This document shows positions 1 to 8,160 of a stretch of 64,000 nucleotides of DNA, in pieces. The notes beneath the pieces are model-generated. The model worked only from the letters and a program-made list of their open reading frames with translations. It was not told where the DNA came from and searched no databases. Made by a program: the position numbers and the translations under genes. Each line of letters starts with the position of its first letter. The stretch's first letter is position 1. The stretch is from Palsa-739 sp036512155 (GTDB lineage Bacteria > Actinomycetota > Thermoleophilia > Gaiellales > Gaiellaceae): positions 78,842 through 142,841 of the forward strand of contig DATCBD010000085.1 in the NCBI GenBank assembly GCA_036512155.1. The letters are read 5' to 3'.

Positions 1-996
1 CTCATCCTCCGCGGCCCCCTGGTGTCCGGCACCGAGCAGTTGACGGTGTCGGACAGCAACTACTCGGATCACATCGGGTGGCGGGAGATCCTCGTGGGCG
101 CGTCGGCGCACAGCATCTCCGACGAGCTGCGCGCGTATCCGAAGAGCCTGCTGCAGAGCCCACTCGACATCACGCATGCGGCGGCCACGGTCGCGCCGAC
201 CGGCGATCCGGTGCCGGGCCTCACGAGGGGGAAAGCGCTCGAGGCGCCCGATCGCGTCGCCGACTCCGGCTTCACGCGTCTCATCGCGCAGGGACGGCTG
301 AGCTGGCTCGTGATCCTCGCGTCGCTCGCGGCCGCGCTCTTCTGGGGCGCAGCGCACGCGCTGTCGCCCGGACACGGCAAGACGATCGTCACCGCGTATC
401 TGATCGGCAAGCGCGGCACGCCGCGCGACGCGGCCGCGCTCGGCGCGATCGTGACCGTCACGCACACGGTCGGCGTGTTCGTGCTGGGGCTCGTGACGCT
501 CGCGCTCTCGCAATGGATCGTGCCCGACACCCTCTACCCGTGGATCAACCTCACCGCCGGCGTCCTCGTCGTCGCCATCGGCCTGAGCGTCCTGCGGGCG
601 CGCGTCCGGCGCGTGCACGCGCACTATCACGACGACGATCACGACCACGACCATCACCACGAGCATCCGCACGATCACGAGATCTCGCGACGGAGCCTGC
701 TCGCGGTCGGCGTCTCGGGCGGGATCCTTCCGTGCCCGTCGGCGCTCGTCGTCCTGCTGGCCGCGATCTCGCTGCACCGGCTCGCGTTCGGTCTCGTTCT
801 CATCGTCGCGTTCTCGCTCGGCCTCGCGCTCTCCATCACCGGTCTCGGCCTCGTCGCCGTCTTCGCGAAGCGGAGGTTTGCCGGCCGCACCTTCGATGGG
901 CTGCTCGTGCGCGCGCTCCCCGCCGTCTCGGCCGCCGTCATCCTCACCGCGGGCGTCGCGATGACCGTGCGCGCCTTCCCGAAGGTGCACGGATGA
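1..996 (+). CDS. NicO/RcnA-family nickel/cobalt permease (5' end outside window)
   Basis: This is a polytopic membrane protein of the NicO family, which moves nickel or cobalt across the cytoplasmic membrane. The frame is open to the window edge, so the true start may lie upstream; the first in-window start is GTG at 22. Numbering from that codon, the family motif HALSPGHGKT is near residues 112-121 at the end of a membrane helix, and a very His/Asp-rich loop typical of metal-handling permeases is near residues 200-222. It is followed by the second conserved block GGILPCPSALVVLL. The stop overlaps the start of a second, unrelated Ni/Co permease by 4 bases. Export or import cannot be decided from sequence. 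Confidence 0.85.
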   Translation, partial: LILRGPLVSGTEQLTVSDSNYSDHIGWREILVGASAHSISDELRAYPKSLLQSPLDITHAAATVAPTGDPVPGLTRGKALEAPDRVADSGFTRLIAQGRLSWLVILASLAAALFWGAAHALSPGHGKTIVTAYLIGKRGTPRDAAALGAIVTVTHTVGVFVLGLVTLALSQWIVPDTLYPWINLTAGVLVVAIGLSVLRARVRRVHAHYHDDDHDHDHHHEHPHDHEISRRSLLAVGVSGGILPCPSALVVLLAAISLHRLAFGLVLIVAFSLGLALSITGLGLVAVFAKRRFAGRTFDGLLVRALPAVSAAVILTAGVAMTVRAFPKVHG

Positions 997-1985
997 ACTG
1001 GCGTCGCCTCTCGCTCTTCGGCGGCGCGGTCGCCGCCCTCCACCTCGCCGGCTGGGGCCTGCTCGTCTACTACGCGCGCACGAGCCCCACCCTCGTCGGG
1101 CTCGGCACGCTCGCTTACACGTTCGGCCTGCGGCACGCGTTCGACGCCGACCACATCGCCGCGATCGACAACACGACGCGCAAGTTCCGCCAGGACGGCC
1201 AGAAGCCGCTCGGGGTCGGGTTCTTCTTCTCGCTCGGGCACTCGAGCGTCGTGTTCGCCCTCGCCGCCGGCATCGGTGTCGCCGCGTCGACCCTGCGGTC
1301 CCGCATTCCCTCGTTCCAGCACTGGGGCGGACCGATCGGCACCGGCGTGTCGGGGGCGTTCCTGCTCGCGATCGGCGTCCTCAACCTGGTCGTGCTCGTG
1401 GACGTGATCGGGATCTTCCGCGACATGCGCCGCGGCGATCTCGACGAGGAGCGGCTCGAAGCGAGGCTGCTCGACCGCGGCCTGATGAGCCGCGGCGTCC
1501 TCAAGCGGCTCGGCGACCGCATCCACTCGAGCTGGCAGATGCTCCCGCTCGGCATGCTGTTCGGGTTGGGTTTCGACACCGCCAGCGAGGTCGGCCTGCT
1601 CGCCCTCTCCGCCGGCGCCGCCGGCCGGCACCTGCCGTTCGCCGCCGTCCTCGCCCTCCCGTTGCTCTTCGCGGCCGGGATGTCGCTGCTCGACACCGCC
1701 GACGGCGCGTTCATGAGCCACGCCTACGGCTGGGCGTTCTCGAACCCGGTGCGGAAGGTCTACTACAACATCACCGTCACGGCCCTGTCGGTGACGGTCG
1801 CCCTCGGCATCGGCGGCGCGGAGCTGCTCCAGCTCGTCGTCCGGGCCGCCTGGCTCGACGTCAACCGGCTCGGCTACGTCATCGTCGGGCTCTTCTTCCT
1901 CACCTGGGGCGTCTCCGCCCTCGTCTGGAGGACGCGCCGGATCGAGGAGCGCTGGGGATACCTCGACAATCACGGTCGTGCATGA
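993..1985 (+). CDS. NiCoT-family (HoxN/NixA) nickel/cobalt transporter
   Basis: This 330-residue integral membrane protein belongs to the NiCoT family of high-affinity Ni2+/Co2+ uptake permeases. The signature RHAFDADHI (HX4DH) lies near residues 47-55, and the other family blocks LGHSSVVF, LGFDTASEVGLL and GMSLLDTADGAFMSHAYGWAF-like segments are present in order. The ATG at 993 overlaps the TGA of the preceding NicO-type gene (ATGA), so the two are translationally coupled. Pairing an RcnA-like and a HoxN-like permease suggests a nickel or cobalt homeostasis unit, but no Ni enzyme is encoded here. The metal preference is not readable from sequence. Confidence 0.93.
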   Translation: MNWRRLSLFGGAVAALHLAGWGLLVYYARTSPTLVGLGTLAYTFGLRHAFDADHIAAIDNTTRKFRQDGQKPLGVGFFFSLGHSSVVFALAAGIGVAASTLRSRIPSFQHWGGPIGTGVSGAFLLAIGVLNLVVLVDVIGIFRDMRRGDLDEERLEARLLDRGLMSRGVLKRLGDRIHSSWQMLPLGMLFGLGFDTASEVGLLALSAGAAGRHLPFAAVLALPLLFAAGMSLLDTADGAFMSHAYGWAFSNPVRKVYYNITVTALSVTVALGIGGAELLQLVVRAAWLDVNRLGYVIVGLFFLTWGVSALVWRTRRIEERWGYLDNHGRA

Positions 1986-2004
1986 GAGAGAATCGGGGCG
2001 GACA

Positions 2005-3606
2005 ATGCTCCGCCGGCGCCGCCTACTCCTTTTCAGCCTCGTGGCGCTCGCCGGCATCGTCCCCGCGGCGCCTGCGCTAGCGAAGACGGTCCCCGGATCT
2101 CCGCCCTTCCGCGTCGTCATCCTCGACCACATGGCCGGTTGGCAGCTGCGCCAGTTCGCGCGCCACGGCGCCGTCGGCCTGCTCGTGCCCGGGACGGGGC
2201 CGACGACGAATCGCCGACAGGCTCTCGCGCAGCTCGTGCGCGGAGTCCGGGAGAACGCGTACCTCGGCGGCGTCCCGAGCGGGCCGCCGCTCGTGTCGGC
2301 GACCGCAGCGACCGGCACGCCGAGCCGCGCGCGCACGATCATCGTCACGCTGCCGCCCAAGAGCGACACGCCCGTTCAGAACGACAAGCGCTACTACGTC
2401 GTCGTCCTCGGCGGAGGATTCCACGGCCTGCTCGTGTCGCAGACGACGCGCATCCCCGGTCTCGTCTCGATCGTCGACATCGCGCCGACCGCGCTCGGGC
2501 ATCAACGTGGATCGCTGACGTCGACGCCGGCGCCGCACGCGATCGCGACGTTGAAGACCCTCAACGCGCAGATCCACGCGAACAACCGGTTAAAGCTCGC
2601 CGCGCTCATCATCCTCGCGTGTCTCGCGCTGCTCCTCGCCGCCGTCCGGCCGCGTGCCGCGCTCACGCTGGTGCCGGCCGCGCTCCTCGCGAGCATCGGC
2701 CTCGGAGCGGCCGAGGTGACGAACGAGGTCACGATCCTCGCCGTGCTCATTCTCGCGAGCGTCGGAGGAGGACTGTGGCTTGCGCGCGTCTGTCGGACGG
2801 ACGGACGGCTGCTGCTGCTCTTCCTCGGCGTGATCCTGCTCCACCTCTATCTCTTCGCGGCGCGCCCGGAGTGGGTGGCGCTGACGCCGCTCGGGCCGAC
2901 GCAGAACTCGCGCTTCTGGGGGATCGGCAACCAGCTCGAGACTCTGCTGCTTGCACCGCTGCTCGCCGGCGCGGCCATCGCCGCGCGCAAGTTCGGCGCG
3001 CTCGGCTTCGCAGCGTTCGGCGTCCTCGGTCTGTTTCTGATGACGGACAACCGCTTCGGATCGGACGGCGGCGGCGCGATCGTGCTCGGCGTCGCGCTCG
3101 CATTCCTCGGCGCGCGCATGCTGCGGCTCGGGACGCGCGGCTTCCTCATGCTGCTCGGCGTTGCAGCGGCGATCGTGCTGAAGGTGGTGTCGTCGAACCT
3201 CAGCGCGGCGGGCCCTGACCATTTCCGCAGCGCATTCGGTCGCGGCCTCTCCGGCCTGTGGGCCGTGGTCGAGAACCGGGTGCCGCTGTCGTACCTGCCG
3301 GCGCTGCACAACTGGCCGTTGGTGATGCCGCTCGCGCTCTGGTTCCTCATCACGTTTGCGGTCGGGCTCTATGTCGCGCGCCATCGCCCGACGCGCGATT
3401 TCGTCCTCACGCTCGGCCTCGCAATCGTCGCGTCGCTGCTCGTCAACGACTCGGCCATGTACGAGCTCACCGGCGGCGTCGCAGTGCTCGCCTCGCTCGT
3501 CCGGTTCGTACCCGCACCTGCGGTGCCGGTCACCGTGCTCTCGCTCGTCCGCGCAGCGCTGCCGCGCGCAGCTGCGCCGGCGGCGGTCGAAGTCGCGGAC
3601 GACTAG
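2005..3606 (+). CDS. Polytopic membrane protein with degenerate phosphatase-like ectodomain
   Basis: No characterised function is recognised. From ATG 2005 the protein begins MLRRRR followed by a hydrophobic signal segment ending in ALA. A GTG at 1978 is an alternative that adds nine residues, but the signal-peptide fit and the upstream GGGGCGG favour 2005. An extracytoplasmic domain of about 170 residues follows and ends in TTRIPGLVSIVDIAPTAL, which resembles the DIAPT strand of the alkaline-phosphatase/phosphodiesterase superfamily; the catalytic N-terminal part of that fold is not visible. About ten membrane helices follow, containing RFWGIGNQLET and DNRFGSDGGG, similar to GIGNE/GADxGG motifs of an uncharacterised family. 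It overlaps the NiCoT gene slightly and ends in a CTAG shared with the next gene. Confidence 0.7.
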   Translation: MLRRRRLLLFSLVALAGIVPAAPALAKTVPGSPPFRVVILDHMAGWQLRQFARHGAVGLLVPGTGPTTNRRQALAQLVRGVRENAYLGGVPSGPPLVSATAATGTPSRARTIIVTLPPKSDTPVQNDKRYYVVVLGGGFHGLLVSQTTRIPGLVSIVDIAPTALGHQRGSLTSTPAPHAIATLKTLNAQIHANNRLKLAALIILACLALLLAAVRPRAALTLVPAALLASIGLGAAEVTNEVTILAVLILASVGGGLWLARVCRTDGRLLLLFLGVILLHLYLFAARPEWVALTPLGPTQNSRFWGIGNQLETLLLAPLLAGAAIAARKFGALGFAAFGVLGLFLMTDNRFGSDGGGAIVLGVALAFLGARMLRLGTRGFLMLLGVAAAIVLKVVSSNLSAAGPDHFRSAFGRGLSGLWAVVENRVPLSYLPALHNWPLVMPLALWFLITFAVGLYVARHRPTRDFVLTLGLAIVASLLVNDSAMYELTGGVAVLASLVRFVPAPAVPVTVLSLVRAALPRAAAPAAVEVADD

Positions 3607-4151
3607 GACGAGAGGCGCTGTGCGCGCCGGTGCGCGAGGTTGCCGTTGACCGCGACCTCGGCGGTCAGGGCCGCATCGAGATCGACGACGTGTGGCGTGA
3701 GCGGCGTCGCGCAGTACGGGCACGCCTGCCAGAGCGGGTCGAGCGCCGAGTCGCAGGACGGGCACTGCTCACGGAGCCGCGTCGTGCAGACCGGGCACAC
3801 GAGGTAGTCCGTCTCCACTTCGGTCAGGCACACCGGGCAGTGCGGCGCCCCCTGGACCAGATGGCCGCGGAGCGCCCGGAGCTCCACCTCGCGCGCATGC
3901 GTGTCCGCGAGCGTCTCGGGCGGGCGGAACAGGAGGTAGACAACGGGGCCTACGTAGGGGAGCCCGAAGCCGAGCGCGGTCGCCAAGCCCACGAGCCACC
4001 CGTCGTCGATGCGCCGACGCGCGTCGCGGTAGACGCGGAAGCCGAGGCCGAGCCAGAGCACGACCGCAAAGAGGATGAGCACATTCCCGACGACCGAGAC
4101 GGCGCTCGAGTGCAGTGCGCTGTGAATCGATCCGAACGCTGACCCCGTCAT
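3603..4151 (-). CDS. Membrane-anchored double zinc-ribbon protein
   Basis: This 182-residue protein has one or two N-terminal membrane helices (about residues 20-70) and a C-terminal cytoplasmic double zinc ribbon. Four CxxC pairs, CPVC, CPVC, CPSC and CPYC, occur in sequence near residues 110-155. No catalytic motif is present, so a structural or protein-binding role is likely, as is common for DZR proteins. I chose ATG 4151 because a longer upstream frame has no membrane or zinc-ribbon logic and runs antisense to the next gene. It is divergent from the CopD-like gene with about 50 bases between. Its stop shares the palindrome CTAG with the convergent membrane-protein gene. Confidence 0.8.
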   Translation of the reverse strand: MTGSAFGSIHSALHSSAVSVVGNVLILFAVVLWLGLGFRVYRDARRRIDDGWLVGLATALGFGLPYVGPVVYLLFRPPETLADTHAREVELRALRGHLVQGAPHCPVCLTEVETDYLVCPVCTTRLREQCPSCDSALDPLWQACPYCATPLTPHVVDLDAALTAEVAVNGNLAHRRAQRLSS

Positions 4152-4205
4152 GCACCTGGTTCGTTGCCCACAACGCGCCGCGAGAAACCCATGGAGACTA
4201 TGGCC

Positions 4206-4667
4206 ATGGAGGCAACTCTGCGCGTGATCCATGTCCTCGCCGCCGCCATCTGGGTGGGCGGGACGATCGCGCTCGTCTTCGTCGCCGTGCCGCCGGTGCA
4301 ACGGCTGGAGGGAGACGCCCGCGCGCGGCTGCTGCGCGAGTTCGGACGTCGGTGGCGCCCGATTGGCTGGAGCGCGCTCGGCGTCGCCGTCCTCACCGGT
4401 CTCGGCCTCGCGGCCTGCGATCACGCTTTCGACACGGCACCGTCCTCGTTCGACTGGGTGCTGGCGGTGAAGGGCGCGCTCGTCGGGCTCCTCGTCGCCG
4501 GCTCGTACCTGCACGACTACGTCCTCGGGCCCGGGCTCGCGCGGCAGATCCGGGAAGGACGGCCGCAGTCGGTCCGGCCGTTGCTGACGGCGATCGGACG
4601 CGGCAACCTGCTTGTCACGCTGGCGCTGCCGGTCCTCGGCGTCGTCCTCTCCGAGCTGGCGTCGTAG
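4206..4667 (+). CDS. CopD-like four-helix membrane protein
   Basis: This small integral membrane protein of about 153 residues has four predicted helices. It opens with RVIHVLAAAIWVGG, which matches the start of CopD/YcnJ-type and related membrane proteins, where a His in the first helix and a WVGG motif are typical. Three in-frame ATGs occur at 4191, 4200 and 4206. The GGAG at 4193-4196 lies nine bases before 4206, so that start is preferred. It may concern copper or haem-linked redox chemistry, but the substrate is not demonstrable. The penicillin-binding-protein gene follows closely. A larger CopC-CopD fusion lies at 20393. Confidence 0.65.
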   Translation: MEATLRVIHVLAAAIWVGGTIALVFVAVPPVQRLEGDARARLLREFGRRWRPIGWSALGVAVLTGLGLAACDHAFDTAPSSFDWVLAVKGALVGLLVAGSYLHDYVLGPGLARQIREGRPQSVRPLLTAIGRGNLLVTLALPVLGVVLSELAS

Positions 4668-4712
4668 ACCCTCCCGTTTCGCGCGGGGGTGCGCGCGGAA
4701 GGACGCAGGGCA

Positions 4713-6752
4713 GTGCGGGACCGCAATCGTGCCGACCTCGAGTTCGCCGCGCTCCTGCTCGCGCGCCGGTCGCGGCTGCGTCGCGTTCATGCCAGGCGCA
4801 AGGCCGGCGTCGTCGCTGTCGCCGCCCTCGTCCTGCTCACCGTCGTGCTCGCCGGCGCCGCTGCGAGCGGACGCGCCGTGCTTCTCGACTCCTGCAGCCT
4901 GAATGCACTCCAGCCCGTGGGGCTCGGCCAGAACTCGTTCGTGTACGCGGACAACGGGTCGCTGCTCGGCGTCATCCCGTCGACCGTGAACCGGCAGCCG
5001 CTCCGCCTCGACCAGATCTCGCCGTACCTGCGCACCGCGACGGTCGCGATCGAGGATCGCCGCTTCTGGGAACATGGCGCGCTCGACTACCGGGGCATCG
5101 TGCGCGCGCTCTATTCGGACGTGACCGCGGGCAGGATCGTCCAGGGCGGGTCGACGATCACGCAGGAGCTCGTCCGCAACCTGTACATCGGGAACGCGAA
5201 CCGCACGTTCTCGCGCAAGATCAAAGAGGCCTGCCTCGCCATCAAGCTGGCGCAGGTGTGGACCAAGCCGCGGATCCTGAACGCGTACCTCAACGAGGTG
5301 TTCTACGGCCGGGCGGCACACGGCGCGCAGGCGGCGGCCGAGACGTTTTTCTCAACGCGGGCGCAGGACCTCTCGCTCGCGCAGTCGGCGCTGATCGCCG
5401 GGCTGCCGCAGGCGCCCACGGTCTACGACCCGCTCGTGCATCCGGCGACGGCGATGCATCGCCGCGACGAGGTGCTGCGCGCGATGCTCGCCAATCGGGC
5501 GATCACGACGGACGAGTACACGCGCGCCGTCGCCGCGCCGCTCGGGCTGAAGCCGGGCAACCTGTATACGCGTCAGCAGCACGAGAACTTCTTCGGGTGG
5601 GCGGAGCAGCAGCTCGTGGCGAAGTACGGCGCGGGCCGTGTGGCCGCCGGCGGGCTCCGTGTCCGGACGACGCTCGACCCGAGCATGCAGGAGAGCGCTC
5701 TCTCGGCGGTCCGCGGCGTGCTGCGAAACCCGTCCGATCCAGCCGCGGCGCTCGTCGCCATCGATCCGCGGACCGGCGCCGTGCGCGCGATGGTCGGGTA
5801 CTTGCCCGACGGCACGACGCTGAAGTTCAACCTCGCAACCCAGAGCACGCGCACAGCGGGCAGCTCGTTCAAGCCGTTCGTGCTCGCGACTGCGATCCAG
5901 CACGGCATCTCGCTGTACTCGAGCTTCTCGGGGCCGCCATCGCTCGTCATTCCCGAGCACAGCTGCGACGGGCCGCAGGGACCGTGGGACGTGCACAACT
6001 ACGCCGACGAGAGCGCGGGCTACATGAACCTCCTCAGCGCGACGGCGAACTCGGTGAACACGATCTTCGCGCAGCTCGTCGCGAAGATCGGTCCGTCGAA
6101 CGTCGTTCCGGTGGCGCACCGCATGGGGATCACGACGAACCTGCAGCCGGTGTGCTCGATCACGCTCGGCACGCAGCCGGTGAATCCCCTCGAGATGACA
6201 GACGGCTACGCGACGCTCGCGGCGCACGGGGTCCACCACGCGCCGCAGGCGTTCGAGCTCGTGCGTGCGCCGAACAGCAGCGTCCTCGGCCGGTTGACCA
6301 CTCGCGGCGACCAGGCGATCTCGAGCAGCGTCGCCGACCAGGTCACGTACGCGCTCGAGGGCGTCATCCAGTACGGCACCGGCACGGCGGCCTCCATCGG
6401 GCGTCCCGCCGCCGGCAAGACCGGCACCGCGGAGAACTTCCAGGACGCGTGGTTCTGCGGGTACGTGCCGCAGCTCGCCGCGTGCGTGTGGGTCGGCTAT
6501 CCGAAGGCGGAGATCCCGCTCGTCAACGTCGAGGGCGTCGCCTCCGTCTTCGGCGGCTCGCTCCCCGCGGAGATCTGGCACGACTTCATGTCAGCCGCGA
6601 CGGCAGGCATGCCGGCTCTCGGATTCCCCACGCCGCAGATCACGGGGACGACGACGTACGGCACGAACTACTCCGTCCCGACGACGCCGATCCAGACGAT
6701 CATCAACGTCCCGCCGGGGCCCGTGCTGCCGCCGCCGCCGGGTGGCCATTAG
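4713..6752 (+). CDS. Class A penicillin-binding protein (PBP1a-like)
   Basis: This is a bifunctional peptidoglycan synthase with an N-terminal cytoplasmic tail and one membrane anchor (about residues 30-50). A GT51 glycosyltransferase domain follows, with EDRRFWEH near residue 113, QGGSTITQELVRN, and LNAYLNEVFYG. The transpeptidase domain has the SxxK serine in SSFK near residue 384, SVN near 447 and KTGTAE near 569. All three penicilloyl-transferase motifs are intact, so it should bind beta-lactams. The C-terminus is Pro/Thr rich. The GTG at 4713 has GGAAGGA nine bases upstream; GTG 4689 is an alternative. The next gene overlaps its end by 11 bases. Confidence 0.95.
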   Translation: MRDRNRADLEFAALLLARRSRLRRVHARRKAGVVAVAALVLLTVVLAGAAASGRAVLLDSCSLNALQPVGLGQNSFVYADNGSLLGVIPSTVNRQPLRLDQISPYLRTATVAIEDRRFWEHGALDYRGIVRALYSDVTAGRIVQGGSTITQELVRNLYIGNANRTFSRKIKEACLAIKLAQVWTKPRILNAYLNEVFYGRAAHGAQAAAETFFSTRAQDLSLAQSALIAGLPQAPTVYDPLVHPATAMHRRDEVLRAMLANRAITTDEYTRAVAAPLGLKPGNLYTRQQHENFFGWAEQQLVAKYGAGRVAAGGLRVRTTLDPSMQESALSAVRGVLRNPSDPAAALVAIDPRTGAVRAMVGYLPDGTTLKFNLATQSTRTAGSSFKPFVLATAIQHGISLYSSFSGPPSLVIPEHSCDGPQGPWDVHNYADESAGYMNLLSATANSVNTIFAQLVAKIGPSNVVPVAHRMGITTNLQPVCSITLGTQPVNPLEMTDGYATLAAHGVHHAPQAFELVRAPNSSVLGRLTTRGDQAISSSVADQVTYALEGVIQYGTGTAASIGRPAAGKTGTAENFQDAWFCGYVPQLAACVWVGYPKAEIPLVNVEGVASVFGGSLPAEIWHDFMSAATAGMPALGFPTPQITGTTTYGTNYSVPTTPIQTIINVPPGPVLPPPPGGH

Positions 6753-8160
6753 CAGGATCGACGACGCGCTCGGTAACGGGATCGAGCGTGCCGTCCGCTC
6801 GCATCACCGGCGCCGCCTCTCCCGCATCGGCCACGAGCGCGCATTCACACCGCCCGCGGGTGGGTGGGCGGACGCCGGCGCGTTTTCTCCGCGGCCCGGC
6901 AACCGGGTCGAGCTGCTCGTTGATGGCGCGGAGGCGCTGCCGCGGATGGTCGCCGACGTGGAGGCGGCGCACTCGCACGTCCATCTGGCCGGTTGGTTCT
7001 TCACGCCGAGCTTCCGCATGGGCGACGACGGGCCGACGCTCGCCGCGCTCCTCGGCGAGACAGCGGAGCGGGTCCCCGTCCGCGTACTCGCGTGGGCCGG
7101 TGCGCCGCTGCCGCTGTTCCATCCCGACCGCCGCGAGGTCCGGGAGACGCGCGACGCGCTCGCGAGCGGAACGCGCATCGAGGTCGAGCTGGACGCGAAA
7201 GAGCGGCCGATGCACTGCCACCATGAGAAGCTCGTCATCGTCGACGACCGCATCGCATACGTCGGTGGCATCGACCTGACGACGTTCGCCGGCGACAGGC
7301 TCGACGCCAGCGACCATCCCGCGCGCGGCGGAATCGGCTGGCACGACGCGTGTCTGCGTCTCGAGGGGCCGGTGGTCGCCGACGTCGCCGAGCATTTCCG
7401 TCTGCGCTGGCCGGGGAAGCTCGACCGCGCGCAGCCGCCGGATCCGGTTGGCAGCATCGACGTGCAGCTCGTTCGCACCGTCCCTGAGCGGATCTACTCC
7501 GGCCTCGAGCGCGGCGAGTTCACCATCCTCGAGAGCTATCTCCGGGCGCTGCGCAGCGCCGAGCGGCTCGTCTATCTCGAGAGCCAGTTCCTCTGGTCGA
7601 GCGAGGCGGTCTCCGTGCTCGCTGCGAAGCTCCGCGACCCTCCGTGCGACGACTTCCGCGTCGTCGTGCTCCTCCCCGCGCGTCCGAACAACGGCGGGGA
7701 CGACACGCGCGGCCAGATCGGCGTGCTGCTCGACGCAGACGCGGGCGGGCGGCGGTTCCTCGCGTGCACGCTCCACCAGCCCGGCCGCGGCGGCGGCATC
7801 GTCTACGTCCACGCGAAGATCGGCATCGTCGACGACCGCTGGCTCACGATCGGCTCCGCGAACCTGAACGAGCATTCGTTCTTCAACGACACCGAGGTGA
7901 ACGTCGTCCTCCATGACGAAGCGACCGTGCGTGCAGCGCGGCTACAGCTCTGGGCCGAACATCTCGAACGGTCGGTCGACGATGTGTCGGGCGATCCGAC
8001 GGCGCTCGTCGACGAGGTCTGGCGCCCGCGTGCCGAAGAAGAGTTGGAGCGGCGGCGCCGGGACGGGTACGTCCAGCACCGGCTGACGCTGCTCCCGCAC
8101 GTGTCCCGCCGCGCACAAGCGCTCTGGGGGCCGATCAGCGGTTTGCTCGTCGACGGCTAG
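6742..8160 (+). CDS. Phospholipase D-superfamily protein (cardiolipin synthase-like)
   Basis: This 472-residue protein has two HKD motifs that define the PLD superfamily: HHEKLVIVD near residues 159-167 and HAKIGIVD near 356-363, the latter followed by GSANLNEHSF. Such enzymes form a phosphohistidine intermediate and catalyse phosphodiester hydrolysis or transfer, for example cardiolipin synthesis or phospholipid cleavage. No membrane helices or signal peptide are obvious, unlike bacterial Cls, so a soluble or peripheral phospholipase D is equally possible. The GTG start overlaps the end of the PBP gene. The stop shares CTAG with the convergent aminopeptidase gene. Confidence 0.85.
   Translation: MAISRIDDALGNGIERAVRSHHRRRLSRIGHERAFTPPAGGWADAGAFSPRPGNRVELLVDGAEALPRMVADVEAAHSHVHLAGWFFTPSFRMGDDGPTLAALLGETAERVPVRVLAWAGAPLPLFHPDRREVRETRDALASGTRIEVELDAKERPMHCHHEKLVIVDDRIAYVGGIDLTTFAGDRLDASDHPARGGIGWHDACLRLEGPVVADVAEHFRLRWPGKLDRAQPPDPVGSIDVQLVRTVPERIYSGLERGEFTILESYLRALRSAERLVYLESQFLWSSEAVSVLAAKLRDPPCDDFRVVVLLPARPNNGGDDTRGQIGVLLDADAGGRRFLACTLHQPGRGGGIVYVHAKIGIVDDRWLTIGSANLNEHSFFNDTEVNVVLHDEATVRAARLQLWAEHLERSVDDVSGDPTALVDEVWRPRAEEELERRRRDGYVQHRLTLLPHVSRRAQALWGPISGLLVDG

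Noticed and set aside
78..992. In-frame plus-strand extension upstream of the NiCoT gene
   Set aside because: It is Arg/Ala-rich shadow sequence of the NicO gene in another frame; the ATG at 993 with a four-base overlap is the real start.
675..2369. Long minus-strand open frame opposite the Ni/Co permeases
   Set aside because: Its translation is the Arg/Glu/Ala-rich pattern expected from the antisense of a GC-rich gene and has no domain logic. Many similar long shadows occur throughout the window.
4115..7279. 1054-codon open frame across the CopD, PBP and PLD genes
   Set aside because: It is a low-complexity Arg-rich translation and the three genes in other frames have complete, well-conserved motifs.
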